A stretch of 64,000 bases of DNA, taken from NCBI RefSeq assembly GCF_008035925.1, contig NZ_CP036264.1, positions 7,535,641 to 7,599,640 of the forward strand, read 5' to 3'. This stretch comes from Stieleria maiorica. GTDB lineage: Bacteria > Planctomycetota > Planctomycetia > Pirellulales > Pirellulaceae. A model generated the notes under the pieces. The model had not been told where the DNA came from, did no database searches, and was given only the letters and a program-made list of their open reading frames with translations. This document shows, in pieces, positions 1-8,494 of the stretch (positions within the stretch are counted from its first letter, which is position 1; each line of letters begins with the position of its first letter). A program made the translations under genes and the position numbers.

Positions 1-1
1 G

Positions 2-133
2 GAAGGCCCCGAACCGCACACGGTGTTGGTCGCACCGGGCGGCAAAATTGTCTTCCGGCACAACGGGATGATCGAGGAGACGGAGTTGCTGGACGCGTTG
101 CTGGCGGAAATGAAAGCGACCTATTTGGAGTGA
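2..133 (+). CDS. C-terminal end of a redoxin/thioredoxin-like protein (partial)
   Basis: An open frame runs from the window edge to a TGA at 131-133 and gives 43 codons. The readable part (PHTVLVAPGGKIVFRHNG) has the beta-hairpin typical of the C-terminal half of AhpC/TSA or thioredoxin-like folds, where 'T.lV.p.G.iv.r..G' precedes the last helix. The catalytic CxxC region would lie upstream, outside the window. Many planctomycete redoxins are secreted, but no signal can be seen here. It ends 6 bases before the lipoprotein gene, so the two may be co-transcribed. Assignment rests on a short segment and is only moderately certain. Confidence 0.55.
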   Translation, partial: EGPEPHTVLVAPGGKIVFRHNGMIEETELLDALLAEMKATYLE

Positions 134-139
134 TCGACG

Positions 140-700
140 GTGATGATGATGAAACCTACGCTCGTGCTTGCCGGCCTGCTCGTTTGTGGTGGCTGTTTTC
201 CGCCGCCGGCTTCCTCGCCCGCATCGGCGCAGAAACGCCAGGCCCAGGCGATCGCCGACCGCGAACAAGAACTGCAGTTTCGTGACGAATCCGGCAACAT
301 GGACTGGCGAAAACGCGTCGACGCGGCAAAAAAATTGCTCGACCAGGCCCAGTCCAATCGCCGCTGGGGCCAATCCCAGGCGGCACTCGACCAAGCCTTG
401 GACGCTGCACGATTGATGCCGCCGCCCGGCAAGGATTTTGACTTGCAAGCCGAGTTGGCCGGGCTTCAAAAAGAGTCGACCGATGCGTCGGTCGAATCGG
501 ACGAGCCGGGCACCTCGGGGGGGACGACGGATCCGGCGGGCGCTGAAGCGGGCGTTACTGAATCTGGCGGTGGCGTGACCAACGCGGAAGTGCGTCAGAT
601 TCGAAAAGAGCTGGAAGCTCTGCTGGAGCGACTGGAAGGAAGTACCGGTCGGACCAACGCCGAATTAAGCTTGGAGCGGGATTTGATCGAGATCCAGTGA
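140..700 (+). CDS. Putative lipoprotein, first gene of the MotA/MotB-like cluster
   Basis: The 186-residue product starts with a Met/Lys n-region, a hydrophobic stretch (LVLAGLLVCGGC) and a Cys-containing lipobox-like end. It is therefore likely exported and lipidated, although the residue at -3 of the second Cys is unusual. The middle is rich in Ala, Gln and Glu; the C-terminus (KELEALLERLEGSTGRTNAE) should form a short coiled coil. The start is GTG 140 or one of the ATGs at 143, 146 and 149; a GGAG at 127-130 lies 9 bases before the GTG. Its TGA overlaps the GTG of the next gene (GTGA at 697-700), so translation is probably coupled. No known family was recognised. Confidence 0.75.
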   Translation: MMMMKPTLVLAGLLVCGGCFPPPASSPASAQKRQAQAIADREQELQFRDESGNMDWRKRVDAAKKLLDQAQSNRRWGQSQAALDQALDAARLMPPPGKDFDLQAELAGLQKESTDASVESDEPGTSGGTTDPAGAEAGVTESGGGVTNAEVRQIRKELEALLERLEGSTGRTNAELSLERDLIEIQ

Positions 701-2841
701 CCCGAACCCGCATGACCTGCGGAATTCGTCCTGATGTTTTCTATGCTTGCGGTGTCCCTTTGATTCAGCGAAACGTCGACCCCGTGATTCACCGCTTGCA
801 GCGAGCGCTGGAAACGGGGGCACCGCGCGAAGAGGTCACCCAGGCCTTGGCGGCCGCAGAATCTGCCACCGAATCGGCAGCCGAGCTGTCGTCGTTGTTG
901 CGTTATCGTGCCGACGAGTACATCCGAGCCGAACGGATGCTGGAACGCCGCCGGTTGATGTTCGCCGTCGCCTGTGTCGTCTGCCTATTCGCCACCGTGG
1001 TCGGCGGATTCGGATTGGCCACGTTGGACCGCATGCGTGCGTTGGTCGATCACCAGGCCGAATTCGACAAATTGGTGACGGCAGAACAATGGGACCAAGC
1101 GTCCGACTATTTAGACCAGTTGGACGAAGCAACACGCACCGAACCGGCGTTCGTTCGAGGTCGCGAGATGGTCGACCAGGCAATCGCCCGAGAGGCCGAA
1201 CGAAAGGCCGAGTTCAAACGGTTAGCCGATCAAATGCGTTCGCTGCCGCTTGCCGACATCGATCCGGAAGACGTCAAGCGATTGAACTCGTTGGCTCGCA
1301 GCGAGGAAGAAATCGAGTTCGCCAGTGAGATGCTGGGCAAAGCGGAAGAACAACGTCTGCAGCGTGAAGCCGCCAGGGCGAATGACCAGACACACGAATT
1401 CGAAACACTGCAAGGAAAGGTCGACCGGTTCCTCCGTGTGGAGTCAGCGGAACTGACCGACGAAGCACGTGCCGCGCGACGTTTTGAGCTGCAACAGGAA
1501 TTGGGCAGATTTGCCGCCACGCACCAGCTGGGCAACCCGGAACTGAGCGAGGCGGCCAAGCAGGCATCCAAAATGCTTGCCGCGTCTGCCGAGCGGGATC
1601 AACAGCAGACGGATCGTGACAAATTGGTCGACGCGATCACGCAAGCCGTCGGAGATTCACATCGCTACACGCTTGCCATCGAACATTTCGCCGACTCGTG
1701 GCCGCGCGACCCGTTGACGCAGCGACTACAGCGAGATGCTCCCAGTCCCAAGGCGATCGACACGACGCTGGCTTGGATCGACGTACTGAACCATCCCGGT
1801 TATCGCCGACCACAACTGGTCGACAGCGCGATCGCTGCCGACTGGCTGGCGACTCTTCGGCAAGCTGAAACACTTGATCCGGAACATCCCTTGTCCGGCC
1901 TCGCGACCCGTTGGCGGACAACCTATGAAACGATCGCCGGCTGTGACGACGTGATCGGAGAGTTGCGAGAAGCGTTTCGATCGCCGCTGCTCAATCGAAT
2001 CTACGTCTATCCCGATCCGGGCGGGCAGGTGTTCTACTCGGAACAACCACCGAATCGGACGTCACAGCGTGCCCATCTGGTCCCGGTATTGGTCAATCCG
2101 ATGCTTCAGCGAGAGACAAAGAACTTTGGGCTGCGTTTTCGCGATGACGTGCTGCCCGGTGTCACGTTGTCGGGGCACAGTCAATTCGCCGCCAAGGTCA
2201 GCCAGAGTATTTCGGACGTCACTGCGGTCGACTTTACTCCGGTCGCCTATCGTCTGATCCACGAATTGCGAACCTTTCAAAGCGACCCGGAATTTGATCC
2301 GATCTATCGGTTGATCTGGATGCGACGCGTGTTGGAAATCGCCGTCAAGGGAAGCGTGCCGATCAAGCTGGCGTTCGGCGACTGGCTTGAAACGTTGCAG
2401 GCCGCGCAATTCGATTGGGACACCAATTGGCTGGACACGGACCCGGACGATGTGGATCAGCTTGTCCAACGCACCCAAGCCAAGCGATTGATCGAGTCGG
2501 TGGACGACTGGGACAAACGGGTCGAACGCATGCTGAGTGAATTCAAATCGTTTCGCCGCCCGCGTCCCCCCGCCCCCCGATGGATCGGCTGGGTTTCAAT
2601 GGACGGCGCGAAGTACCAAGTCGTGTTGAACGAACCGGCTGTTGCGGATCCGTTGGTTGTGTTCTCGTTCGATGCAAAGACGGGGCGAACGAAACAAGTC
2701 GCCATCGGCCCGCCGCAATCGTCGATGTCTGGCAGAGTAACTGATCCGGCAGCGCAACAGTGCGGCGCGATGGTCTGTGTCCTCGCCCGCCCAGATTCCG
2801 ACTCGCCCGACCCCCAACAAGGAGCCGATCAAGGTGGATGA
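697..2841 (+). CDS. Large single-pass membrane protein with coiled coils (unknown family)
   Basis: A 714-residue product. About 85 soluble residues come first, then one clear transmembrane helix at roughly 87-110 (MFAVACVVCLFATVVGGFGL), then Gln/Glu/Ala-rich helical segments at about 115-310 that look like coiled coil, and a C-terminal mixed region of about 400 residues without motifs I know. It sits between a lipoprotein and a MotA/ExbB-like gene and overlaps both (GTGA at the 5-prime end, 8 bases at the 3-prime end if the downstream gene starts at 2834). This suggests a structural partner of the predicted ion channel. The exact start is uncertain: GTG 697, ATG 712 and TTG 760 are all in frame. 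Confidence 0.75.
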   Translation: MTRTRMTCGIRPDVFYACGVPLIQRNVDPVIHRLQRALETGAPREEVTQALAAAESATESAAELSSLLRYRADEYIRAERMLERRRLMFAVACVVCLFATVVGGFGLATLDRMRALVDHQAEFDKLVTAEQWDQASDYLDQLDEATRTEPAFVRGREMVDQAIAREAERKAEFKRLADQMRSLPLADIDPEDVKRLNSLARSEEEIEFASEMLGKAEEQRLQREAARANDQTHEFETLQGKVDRFLRVESAELTDEARAARRFELQQELGRFAATHQLGNPELSEAAKQASKMLAASAERDQQQTDRDKLVDAITQAVGDSHRYTLAIEHFADSWPRDPLTQRLQRDAPSPKAIDTTLAWIDVLNHPGYRRPQLVDSAIAADWLATLRQAETLDPEHPLSGLATRWRTTYETIAGCDDVIGELREAFRSPLLNRIYVYPDPGGQVFYSEQPPNRTSQRAHLVPVLVNPMLQRETKNFGLRFRDDVLPGVTLSGHSQFAAKVSQSISDVTAVDFTPVAYRLIHELRTFQSDPEFDPIYRLIWMRRVLEIAVKGSVPIKLAFGDWLETLQAAQFDWDTNWLDTDPDDVDQLVQRTQAKRLIESVDDWDKRVERMLSEFKSFRRPRPPAPRWIGWVSMDGAKYQVVLNEPAVADPLVVFSFDAKTGRTKQVAIGPPQSSMSGRVTDPAAQQCGAMVCVLARPDSDSPDPQQGADQGG

Positions 2842-3829
2842 ATCGCCGGTCAGCAACGATCGACTCGTCTGGATGCGTCGCGATATCGAACGTCGCTTCG
2901 GGTTCTCGGGCGCACGCTACACGCGTGTGGGAAGTCTGCTGCCCGCGATGATCGCGGCGGCGATGACCGTGGCGCTGTTCGGCTCCCTGGTCGCGATCGG
3001 ATCCAACCCGATCGTGGACATGTTCATTCGTCGCGGTTGGACGCCGCCGGTGATCGTCTTCTTTACCTTTTGGTCGCTTCTGATTCTGTGGTTCAAACGC
3101 GCTAAACTGCGTTTGCAACACAAGGCACTCGGGCTGGTCGTGATGCCCGACCAAGTTGATTTCGTGTTGTCGGTCGACCGGGTAACCGATGTGCTGCATC
3201 GTTTGTACCAGGTCTGTGACGATCCCAAGCGATTCGTCTTGCTGCATCGCATCGAAGTCGGATTGTCCAACGCGAGGAATCTGAGCCGCGTGGTCGACTT
3301 GGGCGAGATCCTGCGGACCCAATCCGAACACGACGAATCGGTGATGGAAACCAGCTTCAATCTGATCCGCGGATTGGTGTGGGCGATCCCGATCCTGGGA
3401 TTCATCGGAACCGTTTCGGGGCTGTCGACCGCGATCGGCGGATTCGGCCGTGTGCTCAGTCAGACCGAAGACCCGTCAAAACTGATCGGTGCGTTGCAGG
3501 GGGTGACCGGTGGACTTGCGACCGCATTCGAAACAACACTTTTAGCACTGATGGCCGCATTGCTGGTTCAAATGGCCATGACGTTTCAAAAGAAGCAAGA
3601 AGAAGAGTTTCTCGATGAATGCACCGAGTATTGCCAGCGTGAAGTGCTCAGCCGGATCGCGCACTCCGATTCCGATGCGAGCGTCAAACGCGTTGCGGCT
3701 GGTGCGGATACCGACGCAACCGATTCGAAACAGAAGACGGAAGCGGAGTTTGCGGCGGTGGAAGTGATCCAGGAAGGCGAAGTGGACGACGATGCGGTCG
3801 TCATCGATGACCCGATTGTGTTGGAGTGA
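2834..3829 (+). CDS. MotA/TolQ/ExbB proton-channel family protein
   Basis: A 331-residue product with four predicted membrane helices: two early (about 35-55 and 72-95), and two after a cytoplasmic region. The last two carry family-typical sequence, GLVWAIPILGFIGTVSGL followed by GGLATAFETTLLALMAALLV. This is the MotA/TolQ/ExbB core that forms the pentameric stator around two MotB/ExbD-type helices and couples ion flow to motion. GTG 2834 is preferred over GTG 2777 because AAGGAG lies about 10 bases before it. The C-terminal 60 residues are acidic and low in complexity. Two MotB-like genes follow, the next only 6 bases away. Confidence 0.85.
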   Translation: MDESPVSNDRLVWMRRDIERRFGFSGARYTRVGSLLPAMIAAAMTVALFGSLVAIGSNPIVDMFIRRGWTPPVIVFFTFWSLLILWFKRAKLRLQHKALGLVVMPDQVDFVLSVDRVTDVLHRLYQVCDDPKRFVLLHRIEVGLSNARNLSRVVDLGEILRTQSEHDESVMETSFNLIRGLVWAIPILGFIGTVSGLSTAIGGFGRVLSQTEDPSKLIGALQGVTGGLATAFETTLLALMAALLVQMAMTFQKKQEEEFLDECTEYCQREVLSRIAHSDSDASVKRVAAGADTDATDSKQKTEAEFAAVEVIQEGEVDDDAVVIDDPIVLE

Positions 3830-3835
3830 CGCACC

Positions 3836-4711
3836 ATGCGACGTCGCCGCAGCGAGCAAGCCGTCAATCTGTTCGCCTTTCAAGACATCATCACCGGTGT
3901 CGCCGGCGTGATGTTGTTCATCCTGCTGTTGTTGGTTGTGCAATTGAGTTTGCGGCTGGCGACGCAGGCGGCCGAGATGCAAGCGGAACTGACCGTGGAC
4001 CCATCCGTCGCCCGAGCATCGACGACGCCGCCGGCCGAATTGGTTGAAGATCCCGCTCAAGATCTAATCGCGTTGCAGAACGAATTGAAAAACCTGCGGC
4101 GCGACAATCAGGCGTTGCTCGATGCCACCGAACGTGATTTGGATGCCGAAATCCAAGCCGCCCAATCGGAACTTGCCGAAATCGTGCGCCGCGCCGAGGC
4201 CACGAAGTCACAGGCCGAGCAGCTTCAACAACAAGTCGCCGCGGGAGAGATGAGCGACGAACGCAAACAAATTCTGGAGCTGCGCGAGCGGCTCCGCGAG
4301 CAGCTCGATTCATTGAAACAGGAACAAGTCCTGCATCGCAGCGGAAAACTGGTCGCATTCAAGACCACCGCGACGCCCTCGCGACCGATGTGGGTGGTCG
4401 ATCTTCGCGACACGTACGCCGAGCTGTTTGACGTGCTCGATCCCGGCGACGTGACGGCGGTGTCCTACGACCGTAACCAGCTGCCGATGATGGTGGTGCG
4501 ACAGATCCGCGACGTGTTGTCGGAAAAAACGAAAACGCAATCGATCATTCTGGTCCTGCGTCCCTCGGTCGCCGGGGCCGGCGCCGTTTTTCTGTCCGAG
4601 TTCCGCGACGCCGGTTTCCATTTGGCACTGGAATTGTTGGACGAGGATTCACAGATCACCGCGCAGGGCAGCGTGCCGGTCCGAGCGGATGCGCAGGGAG
4701 ATGCACCGTGA
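3836..4711 (+). CDS. MotB/ExbD-like protein 1 with conserved membrane Asp
   Basis: A 291-residue product. A short basic N-terminus precedes one membrane helix at about 19-39; the sequence FQDIITGVAGVMLFILLLL places Asp17 at the helix start, as the ion-carrying Asp lies in MotB and ExbD. Residues about 70-165 are Gln/Glu/Ala-rich and probably coiled coil. The last 110 residues form an alpha/beta domain (TQSIILVLRP, FLSEFRDAGFHLAL) and do not look like the OmpA-type peptidoglycan-binding domain of flagellar MotB. The gene is 6 bases after the MotA-like gene and overlaps the next gene by GTGA. Role in an ion-driven complex is inferred from context and topology. Confidence 0.75.
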   Translation: MRRRRSEQAVNLFAFQDIITGVAGVMLFILLLLVVQLSLRLATQAAEMQAELTVDPSVARASTTPPAELVEDPAQDLIALQNELKNLRRDNQALLDATERDLDAEIQAAQSELAEIVRRAEATKSQAEQLQQQVAAGEMSDERKQILELRERLREQLDSLKQEQVLHRSGKLVAFKTTATPSRPMWVVDLRDTYAELFDVLDPGDVTAVSYDRNQLPMMVVRQIRDVLSEKTKTQSIILVLRPSVAGAGAVFLSEFRDAGFHLALELLDEDSQITAQGSVPVRADAQGDAP

Positions 4712-5601
4712 GCCGGCGACGAACAAACAGCAACGACGACGATTCGCTGGAGTTATTGCTGGACACGGTGTCAAACGTTTTCGGCGGCGTGATGTTTCTG
4801 ACGTTGTTGGCCGCGTTGTTGATCATCGCCCGCGGCACCGCGCCGGCCGAACCGGAAGACCAGCCCGATCAGCGGCCTCAACCGGTCAGCACGGTGCTGG
4901 TCGATGCCAAGGTTCGCCAAACGGTCGCGGCGATCCAGGCCCAGAAGACGATCATGCGCAGGCTGGATCCCCGAGGCGACGTGATGGACAAGGCTGATCG
5001 ACTGGAATCGCTCCGGCAGACACTTTCGCTGGCGCGGCGACACGCCGGCCGCACCGATCATCAACGGCAAGCCCAGCAGAGAGCACTGGAAGATCAATTG
5101 GCCGATCAATCGGAGCTTGAACGGCAAATCGCCGAGGCGAAGCAACGGATCGCCGAACAGGCGGCAAGCGTCAGCGCCGTTCGATCGCAGTCGGAACGAT
5201 CGGTGGAGTTTCGTCCCTTGAATCGAAGCATGACGGAGGAAGCGGTGGTGCTGCTGCGTTATGGACGCTGGTACCTGCTGCAAAACGCCCCCGACGAAGG
5301 AGTCAACCGCGAGGATTTTTTTGTGCTCCAACACAGCCGTTCGCTGACACGTGTGACGCCCAAACCACACCGCGGATCAGCGGTCGATGAGGATTCGCTG
5401 TCGGAATTGGCGACGCGTTTGCAGGCCGAATTCCAACCCGGTCGCTTCCATGTTTTGATCGCCGTGTGGGACGATTCGTTCTCCGAATTCAATCCCGTCA
5501 AAGACGCGGTCAAGACAGCCGGGTACACCTACCGCACACTCCCCTGCGACAGCAGCACCCGGCTGAGCAATCAGTACGCCGCCGAGGCCTACGTGCAATG
5601 A
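4708..5601 (+). CDS. MotB/ExbD-like protein 2 with conserved membrane Asp
   Basis: A 297-residue product with the same layout as the gene before it: short basic N-terminus, one membrane helix at about 21-41 (VSNVFGGVMFLTLLAALLII) preceded by LELLLD with Asp19 at the helix start, a Gln/Arg-rich coiled coil at about 95-165, and a C-terminal alpha/beta domain. The ends of the two proteins can be matched (VLIAVWDDSFSEFNPVKDAV here, SIILVLRP... there), so they are probably ancient paralogues that form a heterodimer in the MotA-like ring. GTG start overlaps the previous stop. It is the last gene of the cluster; about 500 bases without a gene follow. Confidence 0.75.
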   Translation: MSRRRTNSNDDDSLELLLDTVSNVFGGVMFLTLLAALLIIARGTAPAEPEDQPDQRPQPVSTVLVDAKVRQTVAAIQAQKTIMRRLDPRGDVMDKADRLESLRQTLSLARRHAGRTDHQRQAQQRALEDQLADQSELERQIAEAKQRIAEQAASVSAVRSQSERSVEFRPLNRSMTEEAVVLLRYGRWYLLQNAPDEGVNREDFFVLQHSRSLTRVTPKPHRGSAVDEDSLSELATRLQAEFQPGRFHVLIAVWDDSFSEFNPVKDAVKTAGYTYRTLPCDSSTRLSNQYAAEAYVQ

Positions 5602-6111
5602 ATCGGCGCACGTGGGTGTTTCGCGTTGAGGCGACATCCCACGCAGCGAAGGCCGAGCGCCAGGACGGGCCGTCGTCCCCATCCAAAGACCTCTTCGGCA
5701 CCCTTCTGGCGGTCAAGCATCCTCCAGAGGGTCGGTCGAGCGGAAACCGATCATTTGGCGGTCAACCTCGTCAAAATCGGCCGCGCAACTGACACAACGG
5801 TGACGACCGACACGGAAATCTCAACCACGGCGGGTATCTAAGCAGAACGCGTCGCATCGCAATGCGACAGTGGTGTAGATCCATTACATCTGACACCGCC
5901 CCGTGCTTTCGGCAAGACCGTGCTTTCGGCAAGACTGTGCTTTCGGCAAGACTGTGCTTTCGGCAAGACCGTGCCTCCCGGCGAGACTGCCCCGATCTCG
6001 CATTGGGAGCGCATTTCCGATGGCCGCAAGGTCCAACGGACGAAGGCGACATCGTACGTGAGTTGGGTGCCATAAAATATCGCAATACGCGCAAAATGAC
6101 GGCGATTCTTA
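5602..6111. other. Gene-free spacer with repeats
   Basis: About 510 bases without a convincing gene. The first part (about 5608-5680) resembles a diverged copy of the repeat at 39793-39869: both carry GTGTTT, then TTGAGGCGA, and end in GGGCCGTCGT. A 17-bp tandem repeat lies at 5903-5987. The promoter of the LuxR-type gene at 6112 probably lies after the repeat; no clear -35/-10 pair was identified. Confidence 0.5.
5903..5987. repeat. 17-bp tandem repeat, five copies
   Basis: Five consecutive 17-bp units of the form GTGCTTTCGGCAAGAC(C/T). The first four are nearly identical, differing only at the last base, and the fifth is diverged. The array ends about 125 bases before the LuxR-type gene, so it could lie in that gene's upstream region. 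There are no spacers, so it is not a CRISPR array. Confidence 0.9.
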
Positions 6112-6630
6112 ATGTCTGATGTGATTCTGGACGGGATAAATGTCACGATCTGCGACTGGCGCGGCCATCTGATTTGGCGGAGCGATGACAAACCGTCGTG
6201 GAAACCCGGCGACATGGTTTGGAAGCACTTGGTCAGCGAGTCGATGCAACATGCCAAACAAGCCTTTGCCAGAGTCGTTGCGCTTGGCGAAGCGGCTACG
6301 CTGGAACTGGAGAATAAACGCGGCCAACACTCCCGCGTCTGGCTCTGGCCACTGGAGCGGCCGGAGATTGCCGTCTGCATGCTCTCGGTCATGATCCCCA
6401 AAGAACTGAAAACGCTGACCGACCGGGAACGCGAGATCATGGGGTTGTTGGCGTTGGGATGTCCGACACGCGAAATCGCCGAAAAGCTGGACGTCAGCGC
6501 GAGCACGGTGCACACCCACTTGCGAAGAGCACGACAGAAACTGTCGCTGCCGAGTGTCGAATCGCTCACCGGTTTCGCCGCCCGATACTGTCACCCGGGT
6601 GCCGCCCCGACCCAGGCCATCTCATTTTGA
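6112..6630 (+). CDS. PAS-like/LuxR-type transcription regulator
   Basis: A 172-residue DNA-binding regulator. Residues 1-95 look like a small PAS-type sensor fold (CDWRGHLIWRSD at 14-25, VWLWPLE at 76-82). Residues about 100-160 form the LuxR/GerE helix-turn-helix (LTDREREIMGLLALG, then REIAEKLDVSASTVHTHLRR). There is no phospho-acceptor receiver domain. Its TGA overlaps the 3-prime end of the universal stress protein gene on the other strand by 9 bases, so the two are convergent. Proximity to two stress-protein genes suggests a stress regulator, but no target site is visible. Confidence 0.85.
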   Translation: MSDVILDGINVTICDWRGHLIWRSDDKPSWKPGDMVWKHLVSESMQHAKQAFARVVALGEAATLELENKRGQHSRVWLWPLERPEIAVCMLSVMIPKELKTLTDREREIMGLLALGCPTREIAEKLDVSASTVHTHLRRARQKLSLPSVESLTGFAARYCHPGAAPTQAISF

Positions 6631-7575
6631 CGCGTCATTGGCGTTTGTCTCTGCCGTTCCCTCATCGCTGGAGGTTCGGTGATGCCGGGAAATCCAAACG
6701 CTGCAGGGGGCGTGACGCAATACATACTTCGTCGTGCTGCCGAGCAGAAAGTCGTCCAGCAAACTGTGTCCGGAATCACCGACGACGACCAGGTCTGAAC
6801 CGCTCTTTTCGGCCAGATCCGCGATCGCATCACCGACCCTCTGGTCATGCATGATGACCGATTGGGTCTTGGGCAACACTGCTTCGATGCGGTGCTTCAT
6901 CTCATCCCCGCCCTGCTTCATCTCCTTAAAGATCTCTTCTTCATTGGCAATCGCGGCTGTCGAAAGTCCATTGCCGAGCAGGTAGTCATAGATCGGTGCG
7001 ACACTCAGCAATTCGACCTCTGTCTCGGGATCCCAGTCGAGTGACGCTATCTCTTCGACCGCTTCGCGAGACGCATTCGAACTGTCATAGCCGACCAGGA
7101 TGTGATTGGCCCGATCCGGATCTCGATCGCGTTTGTCTTCGTCATCCTTGGGCGGGCGAACCACCAGCACAGAGCACTTGGCATGCGTGGCAATGCTGTC
7201 GCTAACGCTGCCGATCAACAAGCGTCCCAGGAAGGAGTGACCTCGGGCGCCGATCACGATCAGATCACAATCCAGATCGGCGGCTTCGCCCAAGACGATC
7301 TTGACGGGATGCCCCGGACGGCAAATCGTGTCGATTCGGGTGCAGCGATCCCGCAACTGCGTGGCCAATTCTGCCTGGTGCGTTTCGGCACGGGCACGTT
7401 CCTGGCGGAGCAATTCGGGAAACCAGTGCTGCGTCGACTCGGGGCTGGAACCATAGGGATCACCGAGCGCGGTGATGATCGTCAAACTGATCGGCGCGGT
7501 GAATTTCAGCGATTGCAGATACCCCGCCGCGGCCGCGGCCTGCTGGGAACAATCGGTCGCGAGTAAAACTTTCAT
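6622..7575 (-). CDS. Universal stress protein, two USP domains
   Basis: A 317-residue product with two tandem UspA domains, about 1-145 and 155-300. Both carry the nucleotide-binding signature G-2x-G-9x-G-S/T (GARGHSFLGRLLIGS in the first, GDSGHSLLDDFLLGS in the second), so both halves may bind ATP. The ATG at 7575 is preferred because AGGAG lies about 8 bases upstream; a longer frame reaching 7671 has no support. The related gene upstream ends 25 bases away, so the two USP genes probably form an operon. USP proteins respond to starvation, hypoxia or other stress; the signal here is unknown. Confidence 0.9.
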   Translation of the reverse strand: MKVLLATDCSQQAAAAAGYLQSLKFTAPISLTIITALGDPYGSSPESTQHWFPELLRQERARAETHQAELATQLRDRCTRIDTICRPGHPVKIVLGEAADLDCDLIVIGARGHSFLGRLLIGSVSDSIATHAKCSVLVVRPPKDDEDKRDRDPDRANHILVGYDSSNASREAVEEIASLDWDPETEVELLSVAPIYDYLLGNGLSTAAIANEEEIFKEMKQGGDEMKHRIEAVLPKTQSVIMHDQRVGDAIADLAEKSGSDLVVVGDSGHSLLDDFLLGSTTKYVLRHAPCSVWISRHHRTSSDEGTAETNANDASK

Positions 7576-7600
7576 CGTCGCACGCTCCTGAAAGAGGGGA

Positions 7601-8494
7601 TTAGGAGTCCACGTTGCGGACCGCACGATTCCGGGTGACCCAAACGCTGCAAGGGGCATGTCGCAACACATACCGGGACGTGCTGCCCAACAAGAATCGG
7701 TTCACCGCGCTACGCGGTGTTTCACCGACGATCAACAAATCGATGTCGTTGTCTTCGGCGAACGTGACGATGCTTTCACCCACATGATCCCCCTTGACCA
7801 AATGTGTTTTCGCACGCGGGGCCACGTCTGACAGAGCCGCCTTCGCCTGGGCCAGACCTTCCTGGTAATGCGACGAAATCTCAATGCCTTCGTCGGCAAT
7901 CCGCTGGCCGATGAAATCCGACAGGTACGTTTCGACCGTCAGCAGGTGGAAATCCGTTCCCGTCTTCCACGGGACCTCGGCGATTTCTTCCAACGCCGCG
8001 ATCGCAGAATCACTACTCTCGTACGCCAAGCAGACTCGGATGGGACGTACCGTGTCATGCAGTCCCGTGGGGCGGACCACCAACGTGCTGCAGGGCGCGT
8101 GGGTGGCAACATGATCGCTGACGCTGCCCAATAACAGACGTGTGATCTGTGAGTGACCTTTGGCACCGACGACCACCAAATCCCGCTTCAACGACTCAGC
8201 GACTTCGACGACCGATTCACCGACCGGTCCTTCTCGCATCACGTGTTTGATCTTCACGTTCGCGCCGTCAAACATTTCCGCCACACGCCGAAATGTTTCG
8301 TTGGCAAACGCCTTGTCACGCTCAAACGCTTTTTCCAACAACTCCCCCGTCGCGTAGCTGCTATGTATGAAAGGCCGTTGCACCACGCTCAACACCGCCA
8401 AATCCAAACTGTCCGGATGCGGCAGGTGGGCGAGCAACTTCGCAGCCTCGATGGAGGGATTCGATCCGTCGACGGCAAGTAAAACATTGTGCAT
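7601..8494 (-). CDS. Universal stress protein, two USP domains
   Basis: A 297-residue paralogue of the downstream gene. The first domain keeps the full ATP-binding signature (GAKGHSQITRLLLGS). In the second it reads GETPRSAVNRFLLGS, so the second Gly of the motif is replaced by Pro and nucleotide binding there may be lost. The N-terminus (MHNVLLAVDGS) is a classic USP beta-1/loop, and a GGAG lies about 10 bases before the ATG. It is the first gene of the two-gene USP unit and is transcribed away from the gene at 8793; the 298 bases between contain no feature that I recognise. Confidence 0.9.
   Translation of the reverse strand: MHNVLLAVDGSNPSIEAAKLLAHLPHPDSLDLAVLSVVQRPFIHSSYATGELLEKAFERDKAFANETFRRVAEMFDGANVKIKHVMREGPVGESVVEVAESLKRDLVVVGAKGHSQITRLLLGSVSDHVATHAPCSTLVVRPTGLHDTVRPIRVCLAYESSDSAIAALEEIAEVPWKTGTDFHLLTVETYLSDFIGQRIADEGIEISSHYQEGLAQAKAALSDVAPRAKTHLVKGDHVGESIVTFAEDNDIDLLIVGETPRSAVNRFLLGSTSRYVLRHAPCSVWVTRNRAVRNVDS

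Noticed and set aside
140..5601. Zorya-type defence system
   Set aside because: A MotA-like and two MotB-like genes are present, but the ZorC/D/E-type proteins (helicase, nuclease) are absent and the MotB-like proteins lack an OmpA-type domain.
5903..5987. Possible CRISPR array at 5903-5987, and likewise at 16459-16538 and 35110-35180
   Set aside because: Repeats are directly adjacent without unique spacers, units are 7-17 bases, and no cas gene is nearby.
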